From positions 1 to 64,000 of the forward strand of contig NZ_FNJQ01000009.1 of NCBI RefSeq assembly GCF_900104055.1: a stretch of DNA of 64,000 bases, in the 5' to 3' direction. This stretch comes from Pseudoselenomonas ruminantium. GTDB lineage: Bacteria; Bacillota; Negativicutes; Selenomonadales; Selenomonadaceae. Both the position numbers and the translations under genes were made by a program. Every line of letters begins with the position of its first letter. The stretch's first letter is position 1. The notes under the pieces were generated by a model. That model was given only the letters and a program-made list of their open reading frames with translations. It made no database searches and was not told where the DNA came from. Shown here piece after piece: positions 15,981 through 25,848 of the stretch.

Positions 15981-17480
15981 ATGAAGACATTAGCGCAGCT
16001 GGCAGAGCTTGTCGATGGCTCTGCAATCCATGGCGATAGCAATATAGAAATCACCGGCATTGAACATGATTCCCGCAAGGTAGAAGCGGGCACGCTCTTT
16101 GTGTGCATTGCTGGTTTCCATGTGGACGGACATAAGTTCATTCCGCAGGCGGTGGAGAAGGGCGCCAAGGCGATCCTGACCACCCGCAGTATTGAGGAAT
16201 TGGAAGTGCCGGAAGGCATTGCGGTACTGCAGGTACCGGAGCTCAAGGAAGCGCTCGATACCATCGTGCCCTTCTTCCATGATTACCCGGCACAGAAGCT
16301 GCGCGTGATCGGCATCACGGGCACCAATGGCAAGACTACGACGAGCTATCTGATCCGCGCAATCCTGCGCGAAGCAGGTTACAAGGTGGGGCTTATTGGC
16401 ACCATTCAGATCATGATGGAAGAGGAAGTCTTCCCCATCCATAATACGACGCCCGACGTGGTGGAACTCCAGCACACTTTGGCCATCATGCGCGATAAGG
16501 GCATGGACTATGTGGTCATGGAGGTTTCCTCCCATGCGCTCGATCAGAACCGCGTAGCCGGTATCGAATTCGATACGGCCGTGTTCTCAAATCTGACGCA
16601 GGACCATCTGGACTATCATAAGACACTGGAAAACTACAAGCTGGCCAAGGCTAAGCTCTTTGAACTGCTGGGCAGGGAAGGCGTCAAGGAAAACAAGACT
16701 GCCGTGGTCAATGCGGACGATGAAGCAGGTAAGACCATGCTCGAACATGCTCACTGCCGTCATCTGACCTATGGTATCGACAATAAGGCCGCTCTGCAGG
16801 CCACCAATGTGGAAGTGCTGGCCAGTGGTGCCAATTTCACGCTGGCCGAGGAATTCCTCGGCGAAATGGACCTCAAGCTCCATATCACCGGTATCTTCAA
16901 TGTCTATAATGTGATGGCTGCTGTGGGAGCAGCGATTGCCGAGAAGATCGATCCGGCCATCATCCATAAGGCGCTCGTGAACTTCACCAGCGTGCCGGGA
17001 CGCTTTGAACTCGTCAAAGCCGGGCAGGATTTCTCCATTATCGTGGACTATGCGCATACGCCGGACGGGGTGGAAAATGTGCTCAATACAGCTCGCCGCA
17101 TCGCAAAAAAGAAAATTATCGCTGTATTCGGTTGCGGTGGCGACCGCGACCGCACGAAGCGTCCGATCATGGGACGTCTGGCCGCAAAACTTGCCGATGT
17201 GGTCATTGCGACCTCGGATAATCCGCGCAGTGAGGATCCGGCCTTCATCCTCTCTGAAGTTGAAGCCGGCGTCAAGGAGACCATTGGCGCGAAGCACCAT
17301 GAGTGTATCATCGACCGCCGTGAGGCGATTTTCCGCGCTGTGGAACTGGCGGAGACCGACGATATCGTGATCATTCTGGGCAAGGGCCATGAGGATTATC
17401 AGATCCTTAAAGACAAGACCATTCACTTTGACGATAAGGAAGTTGCCCGCGAAGCCGTGGCAGCGAAAAAAGGAGCTTGA
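15981..17480 (+). CDS. murE: UDP-MurNAc-L-Ala-D-Glu:meso-diaminopimelate ligase
   Basis: Adds the third stem-peptide residue to the cytoplasmic muropeptide precursor using ATP. The 499-aa protein has the Mur-ligase P-loop GTNGKTTT (about 113-120), the NLTQDHLDYH segment, and the DNPR motif (about 412-415), which marks meso-diaminopimelate rather than lysine specificity. AGGGAGG lies upstream of the ATG. A terminator and probable new promoter precede it, and murF follows with its ribosome site inside the murE end. Confidence 0.96.
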   Translation: MKTLAQLAELVDGSAIHGDSNIEITGIEHDSRKVEAGTLFVCIAGFHVDGHKFIPQAVEKGAKAILTTRSIEELEVPEGIAVLQVPELKEALDTIVPFFHDYPAQKLRVIGITGTNGKTTTSYLIRAILREAGYKVGLIGTIQIMMEEEVFPIHNTTPDVVELQHTLAIMRDKGMDYVVMEVSSHALDQNRVAGIEFDTAVFSNLTQDHLDYHKTLENYKLAKAKLFELLGREGVKENKTAVVNADDEAGKTMLEHAHCRHLTYGIDNKAALQATNVEVLASGANFTLAEEFLGEMDLKLHITGIFNVYNVMAAVGAAIAEKIDPAIIHKALVNFTSVPGRFELVKAGQDFSIIVDYAHTPDGVENVLNTARRIAKKKIIAVFGCGGDRDRTKRPIMGRLAAKLADVVIATSDNPRSEDPAFILSEVEAGVKETIGAKHHECIIDRREAIFRAVELAETDDIVIILGKGHEDYQILKDKTIHFDDKEVAREAVAAKKGA

Positions 17481-17482
17481 AC

Positions 17483-18850
17483 ATGTTTACGCTGGATGAG
17501 ATTGTAAAGGCTACTAGCGCCGATGTATATAAGGAAGAAAAGAATGATTTCTGCGCCGTAGTCACGGATACCCGCAAGATCAGCGCAGGTGTGCTCTTTG
17601 TGGCCCTTAAGGGCGAGCGCTTCAATGGTGAGGATTTCGCCGCGGAAGCCTTGGAAAAAGGTGCTGCCGGCGTGGTGGTCAGCAAGACCTGCGCGAAAGA
17701 ATCGCTCGAAAAATGTCAGGGTACGGTTCTGCAGGTTGAAGATACATTGACGGCCTATCAGCTGATTGCCAAGGCTTGGCGCGATAAGTTTCCCGAGATT
17801 CCCGTGGTCGCCATCACGGGTTCCAACGGCAAGACCACCACGAAAGACCTGACGGCGGCTGTGCTGTCGGCCAAAGGTGCCGTGCTCAAGACGCAGGCCA
17901 ACTTCAACAATGAAATCGGTTTGCCTCTGACTTTGCTGGGACTCAAGAAGGAGCATACGGCGGCCGTGGTGGAAATCGGCATGCGCGGCTTCCATCAGAT
18001 TGACGCTTTGGCGCCGATTGCCTCCCCGCAGATTGGCATTGTGACCAATGTGGGCGAGACGCATATGGAACTTTTGGGTTCGCTGGAAAATATCGCCAAG
18101 GCCAAGCAGGAACTGGTGGAGTCCATTCCGGCGGGCGGCACGGTGATCCTGAATGCCGACAATGAGTATGTGGCCGGCATGCGCTCGGCTGCCAAAGAGG
18201 GCGTGAAGGTCATGACCTTCGGCATCGAAAAGGATGCGGACGTCAAGGGCGAAGCCCTGCATACGGAAGGCACGGTCACGAAATTCATGGTGACCTATGC
18301 CAATGAACGCCATGAATATGCGGTCAATATGGTGGGACGCCATAATGTCTATAATACGCTGGCAGCCATTGCCGCCGGCTTTGCCATGGGCCTGACGCCG
18401 GATGAGGTACGTCAGGGCCTTGACAATCTCGAAGCCACGAAGATGCGCTTTGAACTGCAGCAGGTCAAGAAATGGAACGTGGTCAATGACGCCTATAACG
18501 CCAGCCCCATGTCCATGACGGCGGCCATCAATACGCTCAGTGAACTGGTCAAGGGACGCAAGATTGCCGTGCTCGGCGATATGCTCGAACTGGGCAGCGT
18601 ATCCGAAGAGGCACATCTCCATGTGGGCGAGGAAGTGGCTGAACATGGCTTTACGGCCCTCGTTACCCGCGGTGAAATGGGCGAATTTATCGCTAAAGGC
18701 GCGGAAGATAAGGGCATGACGGCGGTTTACCGTTGCAAGAGTCATGAGGAAGCGGCGGATAAGCTCCATGAATTGCTGCAACCCGGCGATACCCTGCTGT
18801 TCAAGGGCTCCCGCGGCATGGCAATGGAAAAGATCATCGATTTACTGTAA
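17483..18850 (+). CDS. murF: UDP-MurNAc-tripeptide:D-Ala-D-Ala ligase
   Basis: Joins D-Ala-D-Ala to the UDP-MurNAc tripeptide. A 455-aa Mur ligase with P-loop TGSNGKTTTK (about 110-119), the conserved FNNEIGLPLTLL, EIGMRGFHQI and ETHMELL segments of MurF, and AYNASPMSM near residue 335. ATG at 17483 is chosen: AAGGAG lies 7 bases upstream, and the in-frame TTG at 17477 overlaps the murE stop. Confidence 0.95.
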   Translation: MFTLDEIVKATSADVYKEEKNDFCAVVTDTRKISAGVLFVALKGERFNGEDFAAEALEKGAAGVVVSKTCAKESLEKCQGTVLQVEDTLTAYQLIAKAWRDKFPEIPVVAITGSNGKTTTKDLTAAVLSAKGAVLKTQANFNNEIGLPLTLLGLKKEHTAAVVEIGMRGFHQIDALAPIASPQIGIVTNVGETHMELLGSLENIAKAKQELVESIPAGGTVILNADNEYVAGMRSAAKEGVKVMTFGIEKDADVKGEALHTEGTVTKFMVTYANERHEYAVNMVGRHNVYNTLAAIAAGFAMGLTPDEVRQGLDNLEATKMRFELQQVKKWNVVNDAYNASPMSMTAAINTLSELVKGRKIAVLGDMLELGSVSEEAHLHVGEEVAEHGFTALVTRGEMGEFIAKGAEDKGMTAVYRCKSHEEAADKLHELLQPGDTLLFKGSRGMAMEKIIDLL

Positions 18851-18877
18851 TAGAAGTTAGATAGTGAGGCATTGAAG

Positions 18878-19828
18878 TTGGATAGCTTTTTATTGGCGGC
18901 TGTGATTGCCGCAGGTTTCGTACTGTTGACCGGACCTTTTTTCATTCCGGAACTGCATAAGCTGAAGTTTGGCCAGAGTATCCGCGAGGAAGGCCCGGCA
19001 AGTCATCAGGCCAAGAGCGGCACGCCGACCATGGGCGGCATCATGATCATCTTAGGTATCACCATTGCTACGTTGGTTGCGGCACCGCTCTCCACGAAAA
19101 TCATCCTGGCGCTGTTTATCATGCTGGGACATTTCGTGCTGGGCTTCCTCGATGACTATATCAAGGTGGTCAAGAAACGCAATCTGGGACTGAAAGCGAA
19201 GCAGAAGATGCTGGGGCAGATCATCATTGCGGTAGTCACCATGGTTATCGGTACGAAGATGCTGGGTATAGATACCACGGTCTGGCTGCCGGTGCTCAAT
19301 ACCAACATCAATATCGGCATCGGTTATTATGCGTTTGTGCTGTTTGTGATGGTGGGCGCCAGCAATGCGGTCAACCTCACGGATGGTTTGGACGGCCTGG
19401 CTTCCGGTACGGTGGCCATTGCCGCCAGCACCTATGCCGTGGTCTGCATGCTGATGGGGCATAGTGACCTGGCTGTCTTTGCCACGGCTATTGCCGCAGC
19501 CTGCGTGGGCTTCCTGCGCTTCAACGCACATCCGGCCAAGGTGTTCATGGGCGATACGGGTTCGCTGGCTCTGGGCGGCGCCATCGCGGCGCTGGCCATC
19601 CTGACGCATACGGAAGTGCTGCTGGCATTGATTGGTTTTATCTTTATGTGTGAGGCCCTGTCCGTAATCATACAGGTGGCCTCCTTCAAATCCACTGGCA
19701 AGCGGGTGTTCCGCATGAGCCCCATCCATCATCATTTTGAGCTGGGGGGCTGGTCCGAGTGGAAGGTGGTCTTCGTCTTTTGGACGGTGCAGCTGATCAC
19801 CTGCGTGGCGGCTTTGATGTTACTCTAA
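18878..19828 (+). CDS. mraY: Phospho-N-acetylmuramoyl-pentapeptide transferase
   Basis: Integral membrane enzyme forming lipid I from UDP-MurNAc-pentapeptide and undecaprenyl phosphate. The 316-aa protein has about ten transmembrane helices and the family motifs: GTPTMGG (about 48-54), FLDDYIKVVKKRN with the catalytic Asp pair near 92-93, NAVNLTDGLDGLA (about 163-175), FMGDTGSLALGG and the PIHHHFEL loop. TTG at 18878 is chosen because GAGG ends 8 bases upstream; TTG at 18872 is too close to it. Confidence 0.95.
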   Translation: MDSFLLAAVIAAGFVLLTGPFFIPELHKLKFGQSIREEGPASHQAKSGTPTMGGIMIILGITIATLVAAPLSTKIILALFIMLGHFVLGFLDDYIKVVKKRNLGLKAKQKMLGQIIIAVVTMVIGTKMLGIDTTVWLPVLNTNINIGIGYYAFVLFVMVGASNAVNLTDGLDGLASGTVAIAASTYAVVCMLMGHSDLAVFATAIAAACVGFLRFNAHPAKVFMGDTGSLALGGAIAALAILTHTEVLLALIGFIFMCEALSVIIQVASFKSTGKRVFRMSPIHHHFELGGWSEWKVVFVFWTVQLITCVAALMLL

Positions 19829-19841
19829 GGGGGATATGATC

Positions 19842-21206
19842 ATGGATTTAACGGGCAAGAAGGTACTGATTATCGGAGCGGGCATCAGCGGTTTTGCGGC
19901 GGCGAAAATCACCCGCCGTTTGGGCGCGCAGGTAACGCTCAGCGATGCTAAGAGCGAGGCAGATTTAACGGATAACTTTGACGAGCTCCGGGATATGGGC
20001 ATAAACTGCGTGTTCGGTCCGCAGTCCGAGGAACTCCTCGATGGTGTGAGCCTGGTGATCGTTTCGCCTGCGGTACCGGCCCGTATTCCCTTGATTCAGG
20101 CCGCATACAAGCGGAAGATCCGCGTGGCCAGCGAAGTGGAGCTGGCTTACCGTCTCAAGAAGGCGCCAATCTGTGCTGTGACCGGCACCAATGGCAAGAC
20201 CACGACGGTAACGCTCCTCGGCCTGCTGCTGGAAACGCATTTCGATAAGGTCGGCGTGGGCGGCAATATCGGCGTACCCCTGTCGGAAGTTGCGCTGGAG
20301 ATTCCTGCCGACGGCTGTATCGCTGCTGAGATTTCCAGCTATCAGATGGAAGTCACCGAAGACTTCCATCCCCATGTAGCCACGGTCCTCAATGTCACGC
20401 CCGACCATATCGTGCGCCATGGCTCCATGGAGGAATACCAGCGCATGAAAGAGCGCATGTTTGCTCAGCAGGTGGGCAGGGACTTCCTCGTGCTCAACTA
20501 CGATGATGAACGCGTGCGCGATATGGAAAAACGCGCGAGTGCCCATGTGGTCTATTTCAGCCGTCAGGTGCACCTTCATGAAGGTGCCTATCTCGAAGGC
20601 GATATGCTGACCATTGCCTGGAACGGAGAGGATTTCCCGCTCTGCACCATCGGCGAGCTGGGCATCAAGGGTGCCCACAACGTGGAGAATGCGCTGGCTG
20701 CCGCTATGTCGGCATTCCTGGCTGGTTGCACGGCAGAAGAGATGATTCCCGTACTCAAGTCCTTCCGGGGCGTGGAGCACCGCATCGAGTATGTGCGCAC
20801 GCTGGACGGCGTGGAATACTACAACGACTCCAAGGCCACGAATACGGATTCGGCCATCAAGGCGCTGGAAACCTTTGCCGATGGCATCGTGCTGCTGGCT
20901 GGCGGCGATGATAAGATGACGGACCTGACCGATTTCCTGGCACGCGTCAAGGAACGGGTGACGGATCTGGTGCTTGTGGGTGCCGCCGCTGACCGCTTCG
21001 AACAGGAAGCCTTGAAGCATGGCTATCCGGCCGAGCATATCCATAGGGCAGGCTTCTCCATGGAAAAGGCTGTGGAACTGGCCCATGAACTAGCCAAGGC
21101 GCCGCAGGTGGTGCTGCTTTCCCCGGCCTGCGCCAGCTTCGATATGTATAATGGCATGGCCGAGCGAGGCCGTCACTTCAAGGATTTAGTGAATAAATTA
21201 CAGTAA
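19842..21206 (+). CDS. murD: UDP-MurNAc-L-alanine:D-glutamate ligase
   Basis: Adds D-glutamate, the second stem-peptide residue. A 454-aa Mur ligase with an N-terminal Rossmann domain (VLIIGAGISGFAAAKI), P-loop TGTNGKTTT (about 113-121), NVTPDHIVRHGSME and late YNDSKATNTDS and LLSPACASFDMY motifs. ATG at 19842 has GGGGGA 7 bases upstream; an ATG two codons earlier is closer to the site. ftsW would usually follow; here murG follows after 12 bases. Confidence 0.95.
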   Translation: MDLTGKKVLIIGAGISGFAAAKITRRLGAQVTLSDAKSEADLTDNFDELRDMGINCVFGPQSEELLDGVSLVIVSPAVPARIPLIQAAYKRKIRVASEVELAYRLKKAPICAVTGTNGKTTTVTLLGLLLETHFDKVGVGGNIGVPLSEVALEIPADGCIAAEISSYQMEVTEDFHPHVATVLNVTPDHIVRHGSMEEYQRMKERMFAQQVGRDFLVLNYDDERVRDMEKRASAHVVYFSRQVHLHEGAYLEGDMLTIAWNGEDFPLCTIGELGIKGAHNVENALAAAMSAFLAGCTAEEMIPVLKSFRGVEHRIEYVRTLDGVEYYNDSKATNTDSAIKALETFADGIVLLAGGDDKMTDLTDFLARVKERVTDLVLVGAAADRFEQEALKHGYPAEHIHRAGFSMEKAVELAHELAKAPQVVLLSPACASFDMYNGMAERGRHFKDLVNKLQ

Positions 21207-21218
21207 GAGGGATTTTGC

Positions 21219-22340
21219 ATGAATATCATTGTTTCCGGTGGCGGCACCGGCGGGCATATCTACCCGGCGCTGACCATCATGCGCACCATTGAGGAAAAAT
21301 ACCCCAATACCAAGTTTCTTTATGTAGGTACAAATAAGGGGCTTGAAGCTGATATCATTCCCAAGGAAAATATCCCCTTTGCTACAGTGGATATCCAGGG
21401 ATTCAAGCGCAGTTTGTCCCCGGCGAATTTCGTCCGGGCGGGCTTGGCGGCCATCGGCGTGGCCAAGGCTATGAACGTGGTGCGGAAATTTAAGCCCGAT
21501 GCGGTAATCGGCACGGGCGGCTATGTCTGCGGCCCGGTGCTTATGGCGGCCAGCATGCTCGGAATTCCGACGCTGATTCAGGAACAGAATGTCGTGCCGG
21601 GTATCACCAATAAGATCCTGGCTAAGTTCGTGACGAAGATTGCGGCAGGCACGCCCGAAGCGGCCAAGCATTTCCCGCAGGGCAAGGTCACCTGCACGGG
21701 GAATCCCATCCGCAAGGAAGTCATGACGGCTGCCAAAGAGGACGGAGCCAGAGCCTTTGGCTTCGATCCCGCGAAAAAGACCGTGCTGATTTCCGGCGGC
21801 AGCCGCGGTGCCCGCAGCATCAATAACGCCATGATTGATGTATTGGTGGAAGCAGCGAAGCAGACTGAAGTTCAGTACCTGCATGTGACGGGGAAGCTCG
21901 ATTACGAGGATATCATCGGCCGTCTGGCCGAGAAGGGCGTGAACCTTGCCGAAACGCCAAATATCAAGGTAGAGCCCTATCTTTACAATATGCCGGCGGC
22001 CATGGCCATGGCGGACCTCGTGGTCTACCGTGCCGGAGCTACAGGACTGGCAGAACTTACGGCCAGAGGTATTCCGGCAATCCTGATTCCCTATCCCTAT
22101 GCGGCGGAGAACCATCAGGAACACAATGCCCGTGCATTGGAGGCAGCAGGTGCGGCCAAGGTAATCCTCAACCGGGAGCTGAAGAGTGAGAATCTCCAAA
22201 GCACCCTGCAGGAACTGCTGGCCGATAAGGAAAAGCTTGCGGCCATGGCTGCAGCAAGCAAAGCCTTGGGCAAGCCGCAGGCGGCAGAGGATATCGCGAA
22301 CATGGTTATTGAAATGACACAGGGGAGACAGACGAAATGA
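21219..22340 (+). CDS. murG: UDP-GlcNAc:lipid I N-acetylglucosaminyltransferase
   Basis: Membrane-associated glycosyltransferase that converts lipid I to lipid II. The 373-aa GT28 protein begins with the glycine-rich GGGTGGHIYPALT (residues 7-19), has GTGGYVCGP (about 92-100), a second glycine motif SGGSRGARSINNA (about 191-203) and the UDP-GlcNAc motif YRAGATGLAEL (about 270-280). Its TGA overlaps the murC ATG. Confidence 0.96.
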   Translation: MNIIVSGGGTGGHIYPALTIMRTIEEKYPNTKFLYVGTNKGLEADIIPKENIPFATVDIQGFKRSLSPANFVRAGLAAIGVAKAMNVVRKFKPDAVIGTGGYVCGPVLMAASMLGIPTLIQEQNVVPGITNKILAKFVTKIAAGTPEAAKHFPQGKVTCTGNPIRKEVMTAAKEDGARAFGFDPAKKTVLISGGSRGARSINNAMIDVLVEAAKQTEVQYLHVTGKLDYEDIIGRLAEKGVNLAETPNIKVEPYLYNMPAAMAMADLVVYRAGATGLAELTARGIPAILIPYPYAAENHQEHNARALEAAGAAKVILNRELKSENLQSTLQELLADKEKLAAMAAASKALGKPQAAEDIANMVIEMTQGRQTK

Positions 22341-23728
22341 AACGGCTGAAAGAGCTAAAAGATATTGAAAAGATCCATTTTGTAGGCATCGGCGGTGCCG
22401 GCATGAGCCCGCTGGCTAAGATCATGGTGGAGCTGGGCTATGAAGTTACCGGCTCCGACCGGGCTGATTCCGAAGTGATCCAGAACCTCAAGAAGCTGGG
22501 CGCAAAAATCACTTTGGACGGCCAGAAGGGGGAAAATGTCAAGGGCGCGGATGCGATTGTCGTATCCACGGCTATCCCCTATGACAATCCGGAAGTGCTC
22601 GCAGCCCGCGACCTCGGCATCCGCAAGCTGCATCGTTCCGATATCAATGCAGCGCTCGTCAACGAGTACAAGGGCATTGCCGTAGCTGGTGCCCATGGCA
22701 AGACCACCACGACGTCCATGCTGGGCGTGGCGCTGACCAAGGCGGGTGTTTCCCCGACGGTGGTCGTGGGCGGTGAAATGCCGGATCTCGGCACCAATGC
22801 CATCTTAGGCGAGAGTGAATACCTGACCTCCGAGGCCGACGAAAGCGATGGTTCCTTCCTGAAACTGCGTCCCCATATCGCCGTGGTGACCAACGTCGAA
22901 GACGACCATATGGACCATTATGGCACGATGGAGAACATCATCAAGGCCTTCACGCAGTTCATCCAGAACGTGGACAAGGAAACGGGCTATGCCGTGCTCT
23001 GCTTCGATAACGAAAACCTGCGCAATATCGCCAAGACCGTGGATCGGAAATACTATACCTACGCCATCGACCATGAAGCCGACTATATGGCCCGGAACAT
23101 CAAGACCAATGGCAAGGGCATTGCCTTTGATGTCGTCCATGGCGAAGAGATGCTCGGGCATGTGTCCCTGAACATCCCCGGCCGCCATAACGTGCTCAAT
23201 GCGCTGGCCTGCATCGTAACGGGGCTGTCCATGGGCGTAGAGTTTAAGAAGCTCGTGGCTGGCCTGGCTGAATTCCACGGTGCCAAACGCCGCTTCCAGA
23301 CCAAAGGCCGTGCCAAGGGAATCTGGGTGGTGGATGACTATGCTCATCATCCGACGGAGATTGCTGCCACACTCAAGGCCGCCAAGGAACTCAATCCGAA
23401 CCGTCTGGTCTGCGTGTTCCAGCCGCACCGCTATTCCCGTACGCAGCTGCTGCATGAGGAATTTGGCAAGGCCTTTGTCTCTGCCGATATACTGATCCTC
23501 ACGGATATTTATGCCGCTGGTGAAGCACCGATTGAAGGCATCAATGGCGAGACCATCCTCAATGAAGTGCGCAAGCAGTCTGGTCAGGATGTCATCTACA
23601 TTCAGGCCCGGGAAAAGCTGGCCCATTACCTGGAAAATGAAGCGCAGGATGGCGACCTCATCATCACTATGGGCGCCGGGGATATCTACAAGACCGGTGA
23701 GGAATTAGTAGAACTTTTGAACAAGTAA
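22337..23728 (+). CDS. murC: UDP-N-acetylmuramate:L-alanine ligase
   Basis: Adds L-alanine to UDP-MurNAc, the first stem-peptide step. The 463-aa Mur ligase has IHFVGIGGAGMSPLA (residues 13-27), P-loop GAHGKTTTT (about 118-126), ADESDGSFL, NVEDDHMDHYG and VVDDYAHHPTEI motifs. It overlaps murG by four bases (ATGA). In many Firmicutes murB follows; here ddl comes next, 21 bases later. Confidence 0.96.
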   Translation: MKRLKELKDIEKIHFVGIGGAGMSPLAKIMVELGYEVTGSDRADSEVIQNLKKLGAKITLDGQKGENVKGADAIVVSTAIPYDNPEVLAARDLGIRKLHRSDINAALVNEYKGIAVAGAHGKTTTTSMLGVALTKAGVSPTVVVGGEMPDLGTNAILGESEYLTSEADESDGSFLKLRPHIAVVTNVEDDHMDHYGTMENIIKAFTQFIQNVDKETGYAVLCFDNENLRNIAKTVDRKYYTYAIDHEADYMARNIKTNGKGIAFDVVHGEEMLGHVSLNIPGRHNVLNALACIVTGLSMGVEFKKLVAGLAEFHGAKRRFQTKGRAKGIWVVDDYAHHPTEIAATLKAAKELNPNRLVCVFQPHRYSRTQLLHEEFGKAFVSADILILTDIYAAGEAPIEGINGETILNEVRKQSGQDVIYIQAREKLAHYLENEAQDGDLIITMGAGDIYKTGEELVELLNK

Positions 23729-23749
23729 GGAAAGCAGGATTTAGATACA

Positions 23750-24682
23750 ATGAAACAGGATAAAATCGTAGTTGTCATGGGTGGCACCTCCACCGAAGCC
23801 GAAGTTTCCCGCCGTACGGGCAAAGCCATTCTGGATGCCCTGCTGTCCAAGGGCTACAATGCCGAAGGCATGGAGCTCAATCCGAAGACATTCGCCATGG
23901 ATATCCAGCAGGCTGGTGCCAAGATGGTCTTCAATGCGCTGCATGGCAAGTTCGGCGAAGATGGGCTTCTGCAGGGGACGCTCGATATGCTCGGGATTCC
24001 CTACACGGGGTCCGGCGTGCTGGCTGCGGCCATCACGATGGACAAGGCCGCTTCCAAGCGCGTCTTCATCAGCGAGGGCATTTCTACGCCCAAGTGCCAT
24101 ACCTATAACAGCTTCGAACAGAAGCGTGACCTGGCTGCTGAGATCCAGGCTGAATTCGGCCTGCCGGTCGTGGTCAAGGCTGCTTCTCAGGGGTCCAGCA
24201 TCGGCGTCTATATCGTCGAAAAAGCAGAAGAACTGGCACCGGCCATCAAGGAAGCATTCTCCTACAACGATGAGATCGTGGTCGAGGAATTCATCAAAGG
24301 CCGCGAGATGACCGTAGCCGTCTGGGGCGATGAGGATAAGAAGGAGGCCTTCCCAATTATCGAAATCACCACGACGTCCGGCCGCTATGACTATGCGAGC
24401 AAGTATACGAAAGGCGCATCCGCCCATATCATCCCCGCACCGGTCAGCGAGGCTAAGACCAAGGAGATGCAGGAACTGGCCATCAAGACTTATACGGCCT
24501 GTGGCTGCAAGGGCGTAGCCCGCGTGGATATGATGTACAGTGAAGATGAGACGCCCTACGTCATCGAAGTAAACAGCGTGCCTGGTATGACGGAAACCTC
24601 CCTGGTTCCCGATGCCGGCCGTGCCATGGGCGTAGAGTTCCCGGAACTCTGCGAACGCATCCTGGAAATGGCAGGATTCTAA
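23750..24682 (+). CDS. ddl: D-alanine:D-alanine ligase
   Basis: ATP-grasp enzyme making the D-Ala-D-Ala dipeptide used by MurF. The 310-aa protein shows VVMGGTSTEAEVSRRTG (residues 6-22), LHGKFGEDG, the specificity and lid segment SQGSSIGVY (about 144-152), EEFIKGREMTVAVW and the metal-binding ARVDMMYSEDE...EVNSVPGMTETSL. This is the usual D-Ala-D-Ala form; no feature of the D-lactate ligase was noticed. Confidence 0.95.
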   Translation: MKQDKIVVVMGGTSTEAEVSRRTGKAILDALLSKGYNAEGMELNPKTFAMDIQQAGAKMVFNALHGKFGEDGLLQGTLDMLGIPYTGSGVLAAAITMDKAASKRVFISEGISTPKCHTYNSFEQKRDLAAEIQAEFGLPVVVKAASQGSSIGVYIVEKAEELAPAIKEAFSYNDEIVVEEFIKGREMTVAVWGDEDKKEAFPIIEITTTSGRYDYASKYTKGASAHIIPAPVSEAKTKEMQELAIKTYTACGCKGVARVDMMYSEDETPYVIEVNSVPGMTETSLVPDAGRAMGVEFPELCERILEMAGF

Positions 24683-24684
24683 AA

Positions 24685-24707
24685 GCCTTCCCATCAAAGG
24701 GGAAGGC
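24685..24707. repeat. GCCTTCC-type hairpin between ddl and ftsQ
   Basis: GCCTTCCC (24685-24692) pairs with GGGAAGGC (24700-24707). There is no T-run, so it is not an obvious terminator. Equivalent hairpins occur at 33647-33669 and 51797-51817. Confidence 0.7.
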
Positions 24708-24729
24708 ATAACAGAAAGGAGGCAGCAAT

Positions 24730-25542
24730 ATGGATGACAACGAAATAGCAATCCAGCAGGAACAATCTGCTCCCCACAAAAAGCGTCGCCGCAGTCCCCG
24801 CCGTATCATCAAGGGGCTGATGTTCTTAGGCATTTGCGGCGGGCTGATGTCCATTGTCGTTTATTCGCCTCTTTTCACCTTGCAGCGGGTGACGCTTCAT
24901 GGCAACACCTATCTCAAGGAGGATGACATCCTGACCAGCGGACGCCTGCATAAGGGAGAGCCGCTGTTCCAGCTTGAGACCGATGCCGTCACGCAGAACC
25001 TCATGAAGGACCTGCGCATCGAGAGCGTCGTCGTGCGGCGCAAGTTGCCGGATACACTCGATGTGGAACTCAAAGAGCGCATGCCCGTGGCCACGGTGGC
25101 CTGTGAGTATGGCTATCTGGATCTGGACCGGCAGGGCAAGGTCATCGCCAGCTACAAGAACCTGCGCAAGATGCCGATCCCGCTGATCACCGGCGTGGCG
25201 ATGCACGATAAGTATATCGGGGATGACAACACGGACGAGAACGTGAAGAAGATCTTGGAGTTCCTGTCCTTGCTCGATGCGGAAACGCTGAATCACCTGT
25301 CGGAAATCAACATCACCAATCCCAAGGCCATTACGGCCTATACCAACCAGTCCGTGCAGATCAGGCTGGGGGATTTTGACCGCTGGGAAGAAAAGGCCCG
25401 GCTGACGAAAGATTTCCTGCTGAGCCTGCCCCATGCCAAACATCAGATAGAGTTCGTGGACTTCAGTTATACAGCACCGTTTATCCGGCTCAAAGAACAG
25501 TTGGTAGATTCGGAGATCGAAGTCCATAAAGGGGCACAATAG
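24730..25542 (+). CDS. ftsQ: Cell division protein FtsQ/DivIB
   Basis: A 270-aa bitopic membrane protein: basic cytoplasmic N-terminus (HKKRRRSPRR, about 17-26), one transmembrane helix (about 30-50), an extracytoplasmic POTRA domain (VTLHGNTYLKEDDIL...GEPLFQLET, about 55-125) and the FtsQ beta domain behind it. It scaffolds the FtsQLB complex. AAAGGAGG precedes the ATG at good spacing. ftsA, which often follows, is absent; ftsZ lies about 300 bases on with its own signals. Confidence 0.92.
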   Translation: MDDNEIAIQQEQSAPHKKRRRSPRRIIKGLMFLGICGGLMSIVVYSPLFTLQRVTLHGNTYLKEDDILTSGRLHKGEPLFQLETDAVTQNLMKDLRIESVVVRRKLPDTLDVELKERMPVATVACEYGYLDLDRQGKVIASYKNLRKMPIPLITGVAMHDKYIGDDNTDENVKKILEFLSLLDAETLNHLSEINITNPKAITAYTNQSVQIRLGDFDRWEEKARLTKDFLLSLPHAKHQIEFVDFSYTAPFIRLKEQLVDSEIEVHKGAQ

Positions 25543-25572
25543 CAGCCTGGAGTTACATCGATATACAAAGGC

Positions 25573-25642
25573 GCCCGGTGGCTGACAATACTTTTTCCTT
25601 CGCCCAAGCTTGGCTGCGGAAAAGCATCATCAGTCCCCGGGC
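25573..25642. repeat. Family B palindromic element, copy 1 (70 bp)
   Basis: GCCCGGTGGCTGACAATACT at the left pairs with the complement of GCATCATCAGTCCCCGGGC at the right. It lies just downstream of the ftsQ stop. The left arm is nearly the same as in copies at 40910-40991 and 42667-42746. The rest of the ftsQ-ftsZ gap (25643-25848) is AT-rich and holds the probable ftsZ promoter region. Confidence 0.85.
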
Positions 25643-25749
25643 TTATTGCTGTTTTTGCCGGTGACGATGAATAGGAACAGTGATGGTAACACAGATTTTC
25701 GTTTTTTTTCACTTTTTTTATGAAAGTTATAGCATTATGAGCAGATAAA

Positions 25750-25758
25750 TGGTAGAAT
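25750..25758 (+). promoter_or_regulatory. Extended -10 upstream of ftsZ
   Basis: TGGTAGAAT (25750-25758) fits an extended -10 about 90 bases before ftsZ. No convincing -35 is seen. Confidence 0.35.
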
Positions 25759-25848
25759 TAAGGAGTATATTTGTGTGGACTAGGAATCCTGGTGGACGAA
25801 ATGACGTTTGCACGGGATATAGAATAGAACATCATGGGGGTTAACGCT